DNA from: Acinetobacter shaoyimingii
GTDB lineage: Bacteria > Pseudomonadota > Gammaproteobacteria > Pseudomonadales > Moraxellaceae
Length of the DNA: 64,000 bases
Assembly (NCBI RefSeq): GCF_011578045.1
Contig: NZ_CP049801.1
Coordinates: 2,232,001-2,296,000, forward strand
Direction: 5' to 3'
Part shown: positions 36,372 to 45,858 of the stretch, piece after piece
How the letters are laid out: every line of letters starts with the position of its first letter
Position numbering within the stretch: position 1 is the stretch's first letter
The notes under the pieces: model-generated
The model's input: only the letters and a program-made list of their open reading frames with translations
What the model was told of the DNA's origin: nothing
The model's database searches: none
Program-made: the position numbers and the translations under genes

Positions 36372-37445
36372 TCATACTTTATTGTGTGGCAACACAAATT
36401 CCACATCGCTTCGATGACCGTTTTTCATCAGTGATACTGCGATATTGAGTGGTGGAGCATTTTCATAGATCACTTCATATAAAGCAGTGGTAATGGGCAT
36501 ATAAACATCCAACTCTTGTGCACGTGCATTCACTTGTACAATCGTATTTATACCTTCTGCCGTTTGCCCCAACTCTTTGGTGGCTTGTTCTAATGTTTTA
36601 CCAGAACCCAAAGCAAAACCGACTTGATAATTTCGACTTAAAGGGCTGTTACAGGTTGCGAATAAATCCCCTACACCTGATAAGCCTAAGAAAGTCAGTG
36701 GGTTTGCACCAAGCTTAACTGCAAAACGACTCATTTCTGCCAATGCTCGAGTCAAAATCATACTCTTGGTGTTTTCACCGACTTTATAGGCTGCTGCCAT
36801 TCCCATTGCTACAGCGTATATATTTTTCAGCGCGCCACCAAGCTCAACACCATAAACATCATCACTGGCAAAAACTCGGAACAACGCGCTATGTAAAGCT
36901 TGTTGAACAGCATATCGAACTAATTCAGAATGACTGGCAATCACTGTTCCAGCAGGCTGTCCTGCCATAATTTCCTTGGCTAAATTTGGACCTGACAAGA
37001 CCCCATAAGGCACTTCTGGCAATTCTTCACGAATAATATCGCTCATAAAGCTAAATGTTTTCGCTTCAATGCCCTTGGTCAATGAAATCACAGCTTGAGC
37101 ACTGATAAACGGCTTAATTTGACGAATTACATCTCGAAATGAATGACTCGGAATTGCCACCAAGATAATGTCACGATCACGAACTGCTTTTTCTAAATCC
37201 GTTTCAGCTCTTAAATTGGCTTCAAGTGTAAAATCAGGCAAATAACGTTTATTAACATGTGCTGTATTCATTTCTTCAGCTGCAGCTTCATCACGGATCC
37301 AGATCATGGTGTCACATCCATTTCGTGCTGCGGTATTGGCCATTGCTGTACCGAAGCTACCACCACCCAAAACGGTAACACGAAGAGCCGTTTTCTGGTC
37401 GATCACCACTGGCTCTACAAGATCTGTAAACTTCAAATCTGCCAT
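36372..37445 (-). CDS. gpsA: Glycerol-3-phosphate dehydrogenase [NAD(P)+]
   Basis: GpsA reduces dihydroxyacetone phosphate to sn-glycerol 3-phosphate for phospholipid synthesis. It shows VLGGGSFGTAMA for nucleotide binding, SLTKGIE and the catalytic lysine region GALKNIYAVAMG. At 357 residues it is slightly longer than the E. coli enzyme because of about 20 extra N-terminal residues. It heads the minus-strand run that continues into sixA, gspL and gspM. Confidence 0.96.
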   Translation of the reverse strand: MADLKFTDLVEPVVIDQKTALRVTVLGGGSFGTAMANTAARNGCDTMIWIRDEAAAEEMNTAHVNKRYLPDFTLEANLRAETDLEKAVRDRDIILVAIPSHSFRDVIRQIKPFISAQAVISLTKGIEAKTFSFMSDIIREELPEVPYGVLSGPNLAKEIMAGQPAGTVIASHSELVRYAVQQALHSALFRVFASDDVYGVELGGALKNIYAVAMGMAAAYKVGENTKSMILTRALAEMSRFAVKLGANPLTFLGLSGVGDLFATCNSPLSRNYQVGFALGSGKTLEQATKELGQTAEGINTIVQVNARAQELDVYMPITTALYEVIYENAPPLNIAVSLMKNGHRSDVEFVLPHNKV

Positions 37446-37524
37446 TATTTTTTTATCCTAAAATCAAAAAAATTAAATCATCCACTCATCATGAATGATG
37501 AAAACCTATCAGCATACTGATTGT

Positions 37525-38100
37525 TTATTGATGCCAAAACTGTACATAAGGTTGGGGATCTATATTTGCACGTGGTGCAATCGCCTTGACTGCTGTACCA
37601 ATATAAATAATCCCAGAAATAAGATCATGCTCTTTCAGACCTAATGCCTGTTTAAAATGGCTCGATTCAACCACAGCCCCACTACGCCACATGGTTGAAA
37701 AACCTTGAGCCTGCAAAGACAATAAAAAGTTCTGAATTGCAGCACCTGTACTGAGTGTCTGTTCAAAATACGGTACTTTAGGGTGATCTTGAAATTTGGT
37801 CACTGCAACCACTAACAAAGGTGCTCGATATGGATGATTTTTAACACGTTCAATTTGTGCATCTTCAATAGTACCCAAATCACGAGTCGCATCAGCCAAC
37901 AGATCACCAAATGCTTCACGATGTTCGCCTTGTACCACAATAAATTGAGTGGGTTTTAAGCGATGATGATCAGGCGCAGTCAAAGCCGCCTTAAAAGCAC
38001 ATTCAAGTTGCTCCGCATTGGGTGCGGGTTCAATTAAATGACCGATAGACTGACGTTGATGAATATTGTCATGCACTGCGTGGAGGTTTGATTCTGACAT
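37525..38100 (-). CDS. Nitroreductase family protein (YdjA-like)
   Basis: A 191-residue FMN-dependent oxidoreductase of the small nitroreductase group. It has RQSIGHLIEPAPNAEQL at the N-terminus, an FMN phosphate site near APDHHRLKPT, and the GFSTMWRSG segment typical of YdjA-like proteins. The start was taken as the ATG at 38100; a TTG at 38130 would add ten residues. The substrate is unknown. Single gene. Confidence 0.87.
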   Translation of the reverse strand: MSESNLHAVHDNIHQRQSIGHLIEPAPNAEQLECAFKAALTAPDHHRLKPTQFIVVQGEHREAFGDLLADATRDLGTIEDAQIERVKNHPYRAPLLVVAVTKFQDHPKVPYFEQTLSTGAAIQNFLLSLQAQGFSTMWRSGAVVESSHFKQALGLKEHDLISGIIYIGTAVKAIAPRANIDPQPYVQFWHQ

Positions 38101-38321
38101 GTGGCAATCGATCTTATTAAAAACTCTCAAACACTAAGCTTAGCATAAACTTGAAAAATTACTCCATATCCATTGTCAGCGTTGATCAGTTCGATTTTTT
38201 CACATGAAAGCATGATAAAACTTCATTTCTTATACAATTAATCTTTAATTACTCCCAATCCTCTGCATATGATGGTTAATATATTCAATATATTCTTTTT
38301 TTTAGAAACATTGAGGACACG

Positions 38322-38705
38322 ATGAACAAAACGCTTACGCTTACAGCGACACTCCTAACAGCAGGCTTGTTAACAGCTTGTGCATCTACTCCTACTCAAA
38401 CACGCGCTATTCAAAATGCGAACAATCAGTATGAAGTAGCGGGTTTAGGCAATAGCCAAGTGATTTCTAAAAATAATGCCATTGATGCTGCTTACAAAAC
38501 CTGTGGTAAAAAAGCCACACCTGTTTTAGCCAGTGAAAAGACAGAATACAATGGTGCGCTCAAAGGCGTAGTCAGTGAAAAAACTGGACAAGTGGTGACG
38601 GCAGCGACTTCGGTATTGGGCTCTATTTTTAGCAAAGGCATTGGCTTAGAAAAAGATACTGACTACCAAACTGTGCTTACCTTTACTTGCCGTGCAACAA
38701 GTTAA
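38322..38705 (+). CDS. Small lipoprotein
   Basis: A 127-residue precursor with a lipobox LLTAC (Cys20). The mature protein is serine-, threonine- and alanine-rich with a mixed N-terminal part (QYEVAGLGNSQVIS). Two cysteines, in KTCGK and FTCRA, could pair. No domain is recognised. A GAGGA ribosome binding site and a tight terminator (38717-38744) mark a single-gene transcript. Confidence 0.7.
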   Translation: MNKTLTLTATLLTAGLLTACASTPTQTRAIQNANNQYEVAGLGNSQVISKNNAIDAAYKTCGKKATPVLASEKTEYNGALKGVVSEKTGQVVTAATSVLGSIFSKGIGLEKDTDYQTVLTFTCRATS

Positions 38706-38716
38706 TTTCTAGTTAT

Positions 38717-38744
38717 AAAAAAAGTCCCTACTGGGACTTTTTTT
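38717..38744. terminator. Bidirectional terminator between the lipoprotein and the helicase
   Basis: AAAAAAAGTCCC pairs with GGGACTTTTTTT across a TACT loop. It serves both the plus-strand lipoprotein and the minus-strand helicase. Confidence 0.93.
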
Positions 38745-38777
38745 AATGCATACATTTATTGCATACATTCGAAATCA

Positions 38778-39929
38778 TTAGCAATAACCATCTAAACGCG
38801 TCAATGGAATCTTTTGACCAATGGCCTTTTCAATCTCTGGTAAATAAAAAGCATCATCTTCAGACAGGAAGCTAATGCTCACCCCACGTGTACCCGCACG
38901 ACCTGTACGACCAATACGGTGTACATAATCATCGGACTGTTCAGGTAAAGTGAAATTCACGACATGCGATACGCCGTCGACATGAATACCACGCCCAGCA
39001 ACATCAGTCGCAATCATAATGTTGTGTTGACCATTTTTAAATTGATCTAGCATTTTAGTCCGTTTGTCTTGTGCAATTTCACCCGACAACATTACAACTT
39101 TATAACCATCACGTTTTAAATGATCATACAGTTTACGAACTTGGTCACGGCGATTGGCAAAAATCATAACTTTTTCAATCGGCTCATCACGTAGAATTTC
39201 TTCAAGTAATTTGTATTTATCTGCCTTACCCACTACATACACACGTTGCTCAACATCAGCATTGGTTTTCTTTTCAGGTTCGATTTCAACCGTTACAGGT
39301 TCGAACAGCCATTGCTGAGCCAAATTCAAGACATCATAACTAAAGGTTGCCGAGAACATGAGGGTTTGACGTTGTTCTTTACGTGGTGAAAAACGCACAA
39401 TACGTTTAACCGAAGGGATAAAGCCCATATCTAATAAACGGTCAGCTTCATCAATGACCAAGAATTCAATTTGATCCAGCCATACTTCTTTTTGTTCAGC
39501 GAAATCGATCAATCGACCTGGAGTTGCCACAATGATGTCAACAAAGCCTTTATCCAGCTGTTTCTTCTGCTTATCAAAATCGACACCGCCAACCAAAGTC
39601 ACCACATTTAAGTCTGTGTATTTGGTCAGTTCGCGTGCATCACTTTCAATTTGTAATGCCAACTCACGTGTTGGTGCCAAGACTAAAGCTCGTGGTTCAC
39701 CACGATAACGCTGTCCAGTCAATGGATTTGACAACAAGTCATTCATCACACTGATTAAGAAGGCAGCAGTTTTACCCGTACCAGTTTGTGCACGCCCAAT
39801 CGCATCATGCCCTGCCAAAGTATATTTCAATACTTTTTCTTGGATTGGGGTCATTTCTTTAAACCCTAAAGCATCAATCGCTTTCTTCAGTTGCGGATGT
39901 AAATTAAGGGTTTCGAAACCAGATGACAT
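38778..39929 (-). CDS. rhlB: DEAD-box RNA helicase, RhlB-like
   Basis: A 383-residue DEAD-box helicase core without long tails. It has a Q-motif ([13 protein letters not shown]), the [11 protein letters not shown]-loop, DEAD in [15 protein letters not shown] in MFSATFS and [10 protein letters not shown]. The short length and GFETL start resemble RhlB, the degradosome helicase. RhlB versus another short DEAD-box member cannot be settled by eye. It is convergent with the lipoprotein and shares its bidirectional terminator. Confidence 0.85.
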   Translation of the reverse strand: MSSGFETLNLHPQLKKAIDALGFKEMTPIQEKVLKYTLAGHDAIGRAQTGTGKTAAFLISVMNDLLSNPLTGQRYRGEPRALVLAPTRELALQIESDARELTKYTDLNVVTLVGGVDFDKQKKQLDKGFVDIIVATPGRLIDFAEQKEVWLDQIEFLVIDEADRLLDMGFIPSVKRIVRFSPRKEQRQTLMFSATFSYDVLNLAQQWLFEPVTVEIEPEKKTNADVEQRVYVVGKADKYKLLEEILRDEPIEKVMIFANRRDQVRKLYDHLKRDGYKVVMLSGEIAQDKRTKMLDQFKNGQHNIMIATDVAGRGIHVDGVSHVVNFTLPEQSDDYVHRIGRTGRAGTRGVSISFLSEDDAFYLPEIEKAIGQKIPLTRLDGYC

Positions 39930-39980
39930 ATATACGTGCTCTACGGTCAGATAGTAAAATTATGGGTATTATAAAACAAA

Positions 39981-40010
39981 AACGCCCCAATTCATCAAAA
40001 TTGGAGCGTT
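39981..40010 (-). terminator. Terminator of the cold-shock gene
   Basis: A 12-base arm (39981-39992) pairs with 39999-40010 with one mismatch around a six-base loop. A TTTTTGTTTT tail follows on the minus strand. Confidence 0.85.
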
Positions 40011-40035
40011 ATCCTCGTTTATTTAAAACGGAGGA

Positions 40036-40248
40036 TTAGTCTAAAGGCTGAACTTCTTCAGCTTGAAAACCTTTTTGACCTTGTACAACGCTAAATTCAA
40101 CACGTTGACCGTCACGAAGTGAACGGTGGCCGTCACCTTGAATCGCACGGAAATGAACGAAAACATCATCACCGCCAGCGCGCTGAATGAAGCCAAAACC
40201 TTTAGTATCGTTAAACCACTTAACAACGCCTTGTTCACGAGCTGTCAT
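40036..40248 (-). CDS. Cold-shock domain protein (CspA family)
   Basis: A 70-residue single cold-shock domain with RNP1 KGFGFI and RNP2 VFVHF, preceded by [13 protein letters not shown]. It binds single-stranded RNA and DNA and acts as an RNA chaperone. A strong promoter at 40384-40411 implies a 5' untranslated leader of about 130 bases, as is usual for thermosensing csp mRNAs. A terminator follows its stop. Confidence 0.95.
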   Translation of the reverse strand: MTAREQGVVKWFNDTKGFGFIQRAGGDDVFVHFRAIQGDGHRSLRDGQRVEFSVVQGQKGFQAEEVQPLD

Positions 40249-40383
40249 AAGTAAATCCTCAGTTGGTAAGAAAAGGGATCACCCGGTGTTGCAAACAGCA
40301 GAGCAAACAAATTTCAAAACATTTTTGTATTTCAAAGCTTGTAATCATTCTGTAAAACTATTAACAAAATCCCGGTTATATCC
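40249..40383 (-). promoter_or_regulatory. Long 5' leader of the cold-shock gene
   Basis: About 130 untranslated bases lie between the predicted transcription start and the csp ATG. An AGGATTTAC ribosome-binding stretch is near the 3' end. Such leaders fold differently in the cold in CspA-type mRNAs; whether this one does is inferred. Confidence 0.5.
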
Positions 40384-40411
40384 ATTATAAAAAGGGTATA
40401 GAGAAGCTCAA
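40384..40411 (-). promoter_or_regulatory. Promoter of the cold-shock gene
   Basis: On the minus strand TTGAGC (40406-40411) and a perfect TATAAT (40384-40389) are spaced by 16 bases. Confidence 0.65.
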
Positions 40412-40596
40412 AGTCACCCTAGTCCCTAAGTACGCAACGAGCTTAACATGGGTTAAACACAATTAATAGAGTTAATTTTGCAATTTATTCAACAATAATT
40501 TGTATATTAATCATACAAAAGACTAAGCCGACACAGATTATTAAGTATTTATATATAAATGTCACAAAAAGTAGCTTCATACTCGTAATAATTTGT
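40412..40596. other. Divergent intergenic region between csp and tusA
   Basis: An AT-rich region between the two divergent promoters. I see no coding frame or hairpin. Confidence 0.3.
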
Positions 40597-40602
40597 TATA
40601 AT
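40597..40602 (+). promoter_or_regulatory. Extended -10 box of tusA
   Basis: TGTTATAAT is a perfect extended -10 element, with the TATAAT at 40597-40602. It lies 32 bases before the ATG at 40635. The -35 region is weak, which the extended -10 can compensate. Confidence 0.5.
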
Positions 40603-40634
40603 ACAACTATTAACTTATGCATTTTATTTTGGAA

Positions 40635-40859
40635 ATGACAGCAAGAATTGAAATAGATGCACTGGGTAAACCCTGTCCAATGCCATTATTGCTTTTAAAG
40701 AAGCAACTTAAGCAGAATAATTTGTCACAAAATTATTTATTGAAAGCTTCTGATCCGAACAGTGAAATTGACATTACTCGATATTGCCAAATACATCATT
40801 ACACATGCACTATACAAAAAATTTCTTCAGATGAAATTCATTACTGCATTGAAGTGTAA
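40635..40859 (+). CDS. Sulfurtransferase TusA family protein
   Basis: A 74-residue protein with the catalytic cysteine in the CPMP motif (C14 of GKPCPMP), as in TusA/SirA. TusA relays persulphide sulphur for tRNA 2-thiouridine and other pathways. I chose the ATG at 40635, preceded by TTGGAA; an upstream ATG at 40617 would add six residues and lies close to the promoter. It precedes rpoH. Confidence 0.85.
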   Translation: MTARIEIDALGKPCPMPLLLLKKQLKQNNLSQNYLLKASDPNSEIDITRYCQIHHYTCTIQKISSDEIHYCIEV

Positions 40860-41009
40860 TACACAATAAATTGGCGCCATGTTCATCAATCATGAATAAA
40901 TGTCGTATATATAGTTACATTTCACTACCCAAATTTCCTTAATTATGTATGCTATACCAATTAATATGAATCTATTGGTTTTAAAACTATTATCCTATAA
41001 GGAGTTCTC

Positions 41010-41879
41010 ATGAGTGACAGCAGCAATCAATTGATGCCCCTGTCATTGTCTGCGCCTGGGGTAAATCTTGGTGCTTATATCAGCACTGTAAATCAAATTC
41101 CAATTTTGACAGCCGAACAAGAAAAAGAGTTGGCTGATCGATATTTTTACGATCAAGATTTAGATGCTGCAAAAATGCTGGTGATGTCTCACCTTCGTTT
41201 TGTTGTACATATTGCCCGTAGTTATGCAGGTTATGGCTTACCACAAGGTGACCTCATTCAAGAAGGTAACCTCGGTCTAATGAAAGCGGTTAAACGTTTC
41301 GACCCTAACATGGGTGTGCGTTTGGTGTCTTTTGCCGTGCATTGGATCAAAGCTGAAATTCATGAATATGTGATTCGTAACTGGCGTATTGTTAAAATTG
41401 CGACCACAAAAGCGCAGCGCAAATTATTCTTTAATTTACGTAGTCTGAAAAAATCCAGCAAAAAATTGACGCTCGAAGAAGCACAATCGATTGCCAAAGA
41501 TTTAAATGTCACCGCTGAACAAGTGATTGAAATGGAAGGTCGTCTGACTGCCTACGATGCTGCTTTTGAAGCACAAGGCGACGATGACGACGAAAATTCA
41601 ACCTATGTCGCGCCAGCACTGTATTTAGAAGACAATCGTTACGACCCAGCACGTTTAATCGAAGAAGAAGATTATGAAGAACAGAGCACGTCTGCCCTTC
41701 ATACTGCGATGGAACAGCTAGATGATCGTTCTCGCAATATTTTACAACGTCGTTGGTTAGATGATGACAAATCGACATTGCATGAATTGGCTGCTGAATA
41801 TAACGTTTCTGCTGAACGTATTCGTCAGTTAGAAAAAAATGCCATGGATAAAATCAAAGTGGCGATGTCCTCCAATTAA
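41010..41879 (+). CDS. rpoH: RNA polymerase sigma-32 factor RpoH
   Basis: The heat-shock sigma factor, 289 residues. Region 2 contains [20 protein letters not shown] and [17 protein letters not shown]. The RpoH-box segment follows ([21 protein letters not shown]). Region 4 has the helix-turn-helix [10 protein letters not shown]-like sequence [19 protein letters not shown] precedes the ATG. RpoH drives chaperone and protease genes, including clpB, whose end lies at the right of this window. A terminator follows. Confidence 0.97.
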   Translation: MSDSSNQLMPLSLSAPGVNLGAYISTVNQIPILTAEQEKELADRYFYDQDLDAAKMLVMSHLRFVVHIARSYAGYGLPQGDLIQEGNLGLMKAVKRFDPNMGVRLVSFAVHWIKAEIHEYVIRNWRIVKIATTKAQRKLFFNLRSLKKSSKKLTLEEAQSIAKDLNVTAEQVIEMEGRLTAYDAAFEAQGDDDDENSTYVAPALYLEDNRYDPARLIEEEDYEEQSTSALHTAMEQLDDRSRNILQRRWLDDDKSTLHELAAEYNVSAERIRQLEKNAMDKIKVAMSSN

Positions 41880-41922
41880 ATTTAATGTTTCAAATGCACA
41901 CTCGATGCATTGATCAATTTTG

Positions 41923-41944
41923 AAAGGGCTTCTGCCCTTTTTTT
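41923..41944 (+). terminator. Terminator after rpoH
   Basis: AAAGGGC pairs with GCCCTTT across a TTCT loop and runs into a stretch of T residues. Confidence 0.88.
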
Positions 41945-42001
41945 CATTGCATAAGAATATTATGCTAATGTTTGTTGATTATTCATTTATCGAGTCAAGT
42001 T

Positions 42002-42367
42002 ATGTGGATTGGTATTGCCGCAATTAATTTAGCCATTGCTGTGATCTTAGGTGCTTTTGGCGCACATGGTCTAAAAGCACGTGCCTCTGTTGAACAATTG
42101 GGTTGGTGGCAAACTGCTACAGATTATTTCTTTTATCATTCGCTTGGACTTTTAGTATTGGGTGTCATTGCTAAAGTTTTACCTGAGCTCTCGATAAAAC
42201 CGAGTTTTTTGTTGATCCAAGTTGGCATCCTTTTTTTCTCTGGTTCTCTTTATATTATGGCGTTTGGTTTACCACGTATACTCGGTGCGATCACTCCTAT
42301 TGGTGGAGCATTAATGATCGCAGGTTGGTTAGTACTGGCTTGGAATGCGTTTAAGCTTTCAAATTGA
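42002..42367 (+). CDS. DUF423 family membrane protein
   Basis: A 121-residue protein with four hydrophobic segments. The family signature ILGAFGAHGLK follows the first segment, and HSLGLLVLG and SGSLY follow later. I chose the ATG at 42002 (MWIGIAAINLA); an earlier ATG at 41972 lies inside the rpoH terminator's downstream region. Function unknown in any species. Confidence 0.88.
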   Translation: MWIGIAAINLAIAVILGAFGAHGLKARASVEQLGWWQTATDYFFYHSLGLLVLGVIAKVLPELSIKPSFLLIQVGILFFSGSLYIMAFGLPRILGAITPIGGALMIAGWLVLAWNAFKLSN

Positions 42368-42414
42368 TGCTTTTCAATTCAACTGAATACGATCAACAAA
42401 TCAAAAAATATAAA

Positions 42415-42440
42415 AAAACCACTTCAATTGAAGTGGTTTT
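42415..42440. terminator. Bidirectional terminator between DUF423 and GST genes
   Basis: AAAACCACTTC pairs perfectly with GAAGTGGTTTT across an AATT loop. Confidence 0.92.
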
Positions 42441-42458
42441 ATTTTTCAAAAGGGAAAA

Positions 42459-43070
42459 CTAAGCAATTAAGCCTTCATCACGCATTGCGATTTGAACAGA
42501 TTGTCTTGCTGCAACTTTATTACGAATCGCAATAATATTTTTATATGGCGTTAAATCGTGTTCAATACCGTTTGACCAATTTGTTAACACAAATAAATAG
42601 GCATCCGCTGGACCAAAGTTATCATCCACTAAATATTCATTGTCTGATTCACCAATGGTTTTATCGATATAAGTCAACAGACGATCAATTTCAGCATAGG
42701 CTTTTTCTTTGGCTGCATCATCCAATGGCGCACCAAAAAATACGGCGTATGCATCATGCAGTTCAGAGTTTAAATACCCTAACCATTCTAAAACTTTGGC
42801 ACGCCCCAAACCTGATGGCGGAATAAGATCTTGCTTCGGATCATGCTGGGCAAGAAAAGGAAGGATTGCAACATTTTCAGTTAAAATTAGGCCAGGATTA
42901 ATCTCCAATGCTGGCACATATCCTTTTGGATTCACTTGGTAGTAATCTTCGCCTTTTTCGGTCTTGTGCGATTTTAGATCTACTCTAACCAAATCAAAAT
43001 CGACATTAATTTCATTTAAAATAATATGAGATGCGAGTGAACATGCACCAGGTGAATAATACAGCTTCAT
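42459..43070 (-). CDS. Glutathione S-transferase, beta-class-like
   Basis: A 203-residue GST with an N-terminal thioredoxin-like domain containing YSPGACSL (Cys10) and the NPKGYVPAL cis-proline segment, and a helical C-terminal domain. Cys10 is the hallmark of bacterial beta-class GSTs that use cysteine in conjugation or peroxide chemistry. The substrate is unknown. Single gene, convergent with DUF423. Confidence 0.9.
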   Translation of the reverse strand: MKLYYSPGACSLASHIILNEINVDFDLVRVDLKSHKTEKGEDYYQVNPKGYVPALEINPGLILTENVAILPFLAQHDPKQDLIPPSGLGRAKVLEWLGYLNSELHDAYAVFFGAPLDDAAKEKAYAEIDRLLTYIDKTIGESDNEYLVDDNFGPADAYLFVLTNWSNGIEHDLTPYKNIIAIRNKVAARQSVQIAMRDEGLIA

Positions 43071-43305
43071 AAATTTTCCTTGTTTTAACCGTCTTTATTA
43101 AATCATTTATCTCTATCTTCTGTTTTAAAGTGCCTTAAGATATTTTTCAAGTTCAAGGCGACCTAAAATTGCAAGCAAGCGTAACTTTCACATTAAGCTC
43201 ATTAAGTTATCGTGGTTGTTTGAATATTTTTCAAGTAAATAATGCTCACTTTTCATTTTCAGATGTTTTAACATACGCACCATTCAAAAAAGTGTAAGGT
43301 CTACA

Positions 43306-44748
43306 GTGATCAGTCTTAAAAAAGAGGAATGGTTTTCCAATATCCGTACCGATGTATTGGCAGGTTTAGTCGTTGGTTTGGCGTTAATTCCTGAATCTAT
43401 TGCATTCTCTGCAATTGCAGGGGTTGATCCGCAAGTTGGATTGTATGCCTCTTTCTGTATTGCAGTCACCATTGCTTTTTTGGGTGGTCGACCAGCGATG
43501 ATTTCAGCCGCGACAGGCGCACTAGCATTACTGATGATCACTTTAGTGAAAGAACATGGCTTACAGTATTTGCTCGCAGCGACAATCTTAACTGGGGTCA
43601 TTCAAGTGATTGCTGGCTATTTTAAAGTGGCTAAGCTCATGCGTTTTGTATCGCAAGCCGTGGTTTATGGTTTCTTAAATGCTTTAGCCATTTTGATCTT
43701 TGTTGCTCAATTTCCTGAAATCAGCAAGATGGATAGTACAGCATATCTCTTTGTTGCTTTGGGATTAGCCATTGTCTATCTATTTCCTTATATTCCAAAG
43801 ATTGGCAAGGCGATTCCTTCACCGCTGATTTGTATCGTGGTACTGAGCTTTTTGGCTATGTTCTTAGGTGCTGATATGCGAACTGTGAGCGACCTAGGAC
43901 ATTTCCCAGATACATTGCCTATTTTCCTTTTACCCGATATTCCGCTGAATTTTGAAACCTTAAAAATTGTTTTTCCTTATTCGATTACCCTTGCGACAGT
44001 AGGTTTACTTGAAACCATGATGACCACTACAGTGGTCAATGAAGTAACAAATTCTGAAGGTGACCGTCATCAAGAATGTCGTGGTCAAGGTTATGCCAAT
44101 ATCGTCAGTGGTTTTATGGGCGGTATGGCAGGTTGTGCCATGATTGGTCAATCGATTATTAATGTGTCTTCTGGTGCACGTACTCGTCTTTCTACCCTAG
44201 TTGCTGGTATTTTCTTACTGTGTTTAGTGGTATTTTTAAAAGATTGGCTCGCATATATTCCAATGGCTGCATTGGTGGCGATTATGATTATGGTGGCATT
44301 GACCACCTTCCAATGGGGCTCAGTCAAACAATTTAAAAAGCATCCTATGTCGTTTAATATGGTGATGATTGCAGTAATTATAGTGGTACTTGCGACGCAC
44401 AATTTAGCATTGGGTGTATTGATTGGCGTCCTACTTTCCGCGTTGTTTATTATCAATAAACTGGAAAGCTCTGTGAAAGTCGAATCACATTTAACTCAAC
44501 CAAACACCCGTCAATACCTCGTACACGGACAAATCTTCTTTAGTAGTTCTGAGAAATTTTTCCAATTTTTTGACTTTAATGAACAGGTTCAATCGGTTGA
44601 AATTGATTTAACCCATGCACATATCTGGGATATTACTTCAGTGAATATGTTGAACAATGTGGTTCAGAAATTTAAAGATCGTGGTATTGATGCTCAAGTG
44701 GTTGGCATAAACGAAGCTACCAGTACATTGATTGATCAGATAAACTAA
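43306..44748 (+). CDS. SulP family anion transporter with STAS domain
   Basis: A 480-residue inner-membrane transporter. It opens with [23 protein letters not shown], as SulP proteins do, with about twelve membrane segments through residue 390. A C-terminal STAS domain (about 395-480, with [12 protein letters not shown]) follows. Bacterial SulP members move sulphate, bicarbonate or dicarboxylates; the substrate here is not known. The start is the GTG at 43306, with GTAAGG about 8 bases upstream. A terminator follows. Confidence 0.9.
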   Translation: MISLKKEEWFSNIRTDVLAGLVVGLALIPESIAFSAIAGVDPQVGLYASFCIAVTIAFLGGRPAMISAATGALALLMITLVKEHGLQYLLAATILTGVIQVIAGYFKVAKLMRFVSQAVVYGFLNALAILIFVAQFPEISKMDSTAYLFVALGLAIVYLFPYIPKIGKAIPSPLICIVVLSFLAMFLGADMRTVSDLGHFPDTLPIFLLPDIPLNFETLKIVFPYSITLATVGLLETMMTTTVVNEVTNSEGDRHQECRGQGYANIVSGFMGGMAGCAMIGQSIINVSSGARTRLSTLVAGIFLLCLVVFLKDWLAYIPMAALVAIMIMVALTTFQWGSVKQFKKHPMSFNMVMIAVIIVVLATHNLALGVLIGVLLSALFIINKLESSVKVESHLTQPNTRQYLVHGQIFFSSSEKFFQFFDFNEQVQSVEIDLTHAHIWDITSVNMLNNVVQKFKDRGIDAQVVGINEATSTLIDQIN

Positions 44749-44771
44749 GCGCTTCATTTGCATCCTGATTG

Positions 44772-44796
44772 AAAAAGAGTCTTTATGGCTCTTTTT
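44772..44796 (+). terminator. Terminator after the SulP gene
   Basis: AAAAAGAG pairs with CTCTTTTT around a nine-base loop, with further T residues. Confidence 0.8.
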
Positions 44797-44916
44797 TCAG
44801 TTTGTGAGTTAGATAAATTTTATGACTGCTTATCTACTTTATGTTTTGAAGTAAATGCCTTGATGATCCTATTTATTCAAGATTCAAATCTGATGCTGAT
44901 TTTTATTCTTGTTTCT

Positions 44917-44952
44917 ATCCATTTTTTTATCCATGTTTTTATACATCTTTCT
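44917..44952. repeat. Imperfect 12-base tandem repeat
   Basis: Three consecutive 12-base units (ATCCATTTTTTT, ATCCATGTTTTT, ATACATCTTTCT) differ at a few positions. No function is apparent. Confidence 0.5.
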
Positions 44953-45063
44953 GTGCATGCTTATTTAGTTGAATGAAACACATCACAATCGATGAAAAAG
45001 GTTTGACTTGCCTGCCTCAGGTCTTAAAATACCGCATTCAAATTTTTTTCATTTGCCAAAGTT

Positions 45064-45780
45064 ATGTCGAACGATCAATTAGACCCGCAAGTTGTAGAAT
45101 TAGACAACTTGAACGAGCATCGCGAAATTGTGACATTTATGCGCCGTTCATCTCCACTAAATACTTCTCAACGTACTGCGCTTGAACAATATGGTCACCT
45201 AATTTTGGAATATCCTGTTGGCGATTTACGTCAACATTTTGAACACCCAGAACGTCCACTTACCGTTGAGATTGGTTTTGGTATGGGTCGCTCATTGGTA
45301 CTGATGGCAAAAGCCAATCCTGAACGTAACTTTGTCGGGATTGAAGTGCATGTTCCTGGTATTGCACAATGTGTATATGAAGCAGGTATGGCAGGTTTAA
45401 CCAATTTACGACTTCTTGATGCCGATGCAATTCAAGTGCTTCGTGAAATGCCAGATAATAGCATTAACGCTATTCAACTGTATTTCCCAGATCCTTGGCA
45501 GAAAAAACGTCATTTTAAACGTCGTTTTGTCTCTCATGACCGTATGCCGTTGGTTGAAGAGAAACTTGAAATGGGCGGAACGTTCCACTCTGCAACAGAC
45601 TGGGAACCGTATGCTGAATGGATGTTGGACGTACTCGATAATCGTCCACGTTTAGAGAACTTGGCCGGTAAAGGTAACAGCTACCCTCGACCAGAATGGC
45701 GTCCACAGACTAAATTTGAACGTCGTGGTTTAGAAGAAGGCCACAAGATTAACGATTTCTACTTTAAGAAAATCAAGTAA
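45064..45780 (+). CDS. trmB: tRNA (guanine-N7)-methyltransferase TrmB
   Basis: TrmB makes m7G46 in the tRNA variable loop. The 238-residue protein has the SAM-binding VEIGFGMGRSL, the FVGIEVHVPG segment, and the catalytic FPDPWQKKRHFKRR region. A long N-terminal stretch (about 1-65) precedes the fold as in gammaproteobacterial TrmB. It is followed by a perfect terminator and convergent with the desaturase. Confidence 0.96.
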   Translation: MSNDQLDPQVVELDNLNEHREIVTFMRRSSPLNTSQRTALEQYGHLILEYPVGDLRQHFEHPERPLTVEIGFGMGRSLVLMAKANPERNFVGIEVHVPGIAQCVYEAGMAGLTNLRLLDADAIQVLREMPDNSINAIQLYFPDPWQKKRHFKRRFVSHDRMPLVEEKLEMGGTFHSATDWEPYAEWMLDVLDNRPRLENLAGKGNSYPRPEWRPQTKFERRGLEEGHKINDFYFKKIK

Positions 45781-45802
45781 TACGACTCGATTTTTACATA
45801 CA

Positions 45803-45828
45803 AAAACAGGGCAAATTGCCCTGTTTTT
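45803..45828. terminator. Terminator between trmB and the desaturase
   Basis: AAAACAGGGCA pairs with TGCCCTGTTTT across a short loop. Flanking A and T runs let it work in both directions. Confidence 0.9.
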
Positions 45829-45858
45829 TATTGACTCTAAATATTGAAATTAAGAAGT

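Larger units (their letters stand above)
44749..45063. other. Intergenic region between sulP and trmB
   Basis: About 315 bases. It holds the sulP terminator (44772-44796) and an imperfect 12-base repeat (44917-44952). A short frame of 63 residues at 44785-44976 begins inside the terminator and I do not accept it as a gene. Confidence 0.45.

Noticed and set aside
44785-44976. A 63-residue histidine- and isoleucine-rich frame after the SulP gene
   Set aside because: Its start lies inside the SulP terminator stem and its repeats mirror the 12-base DNA repeat, so it is likely chance.
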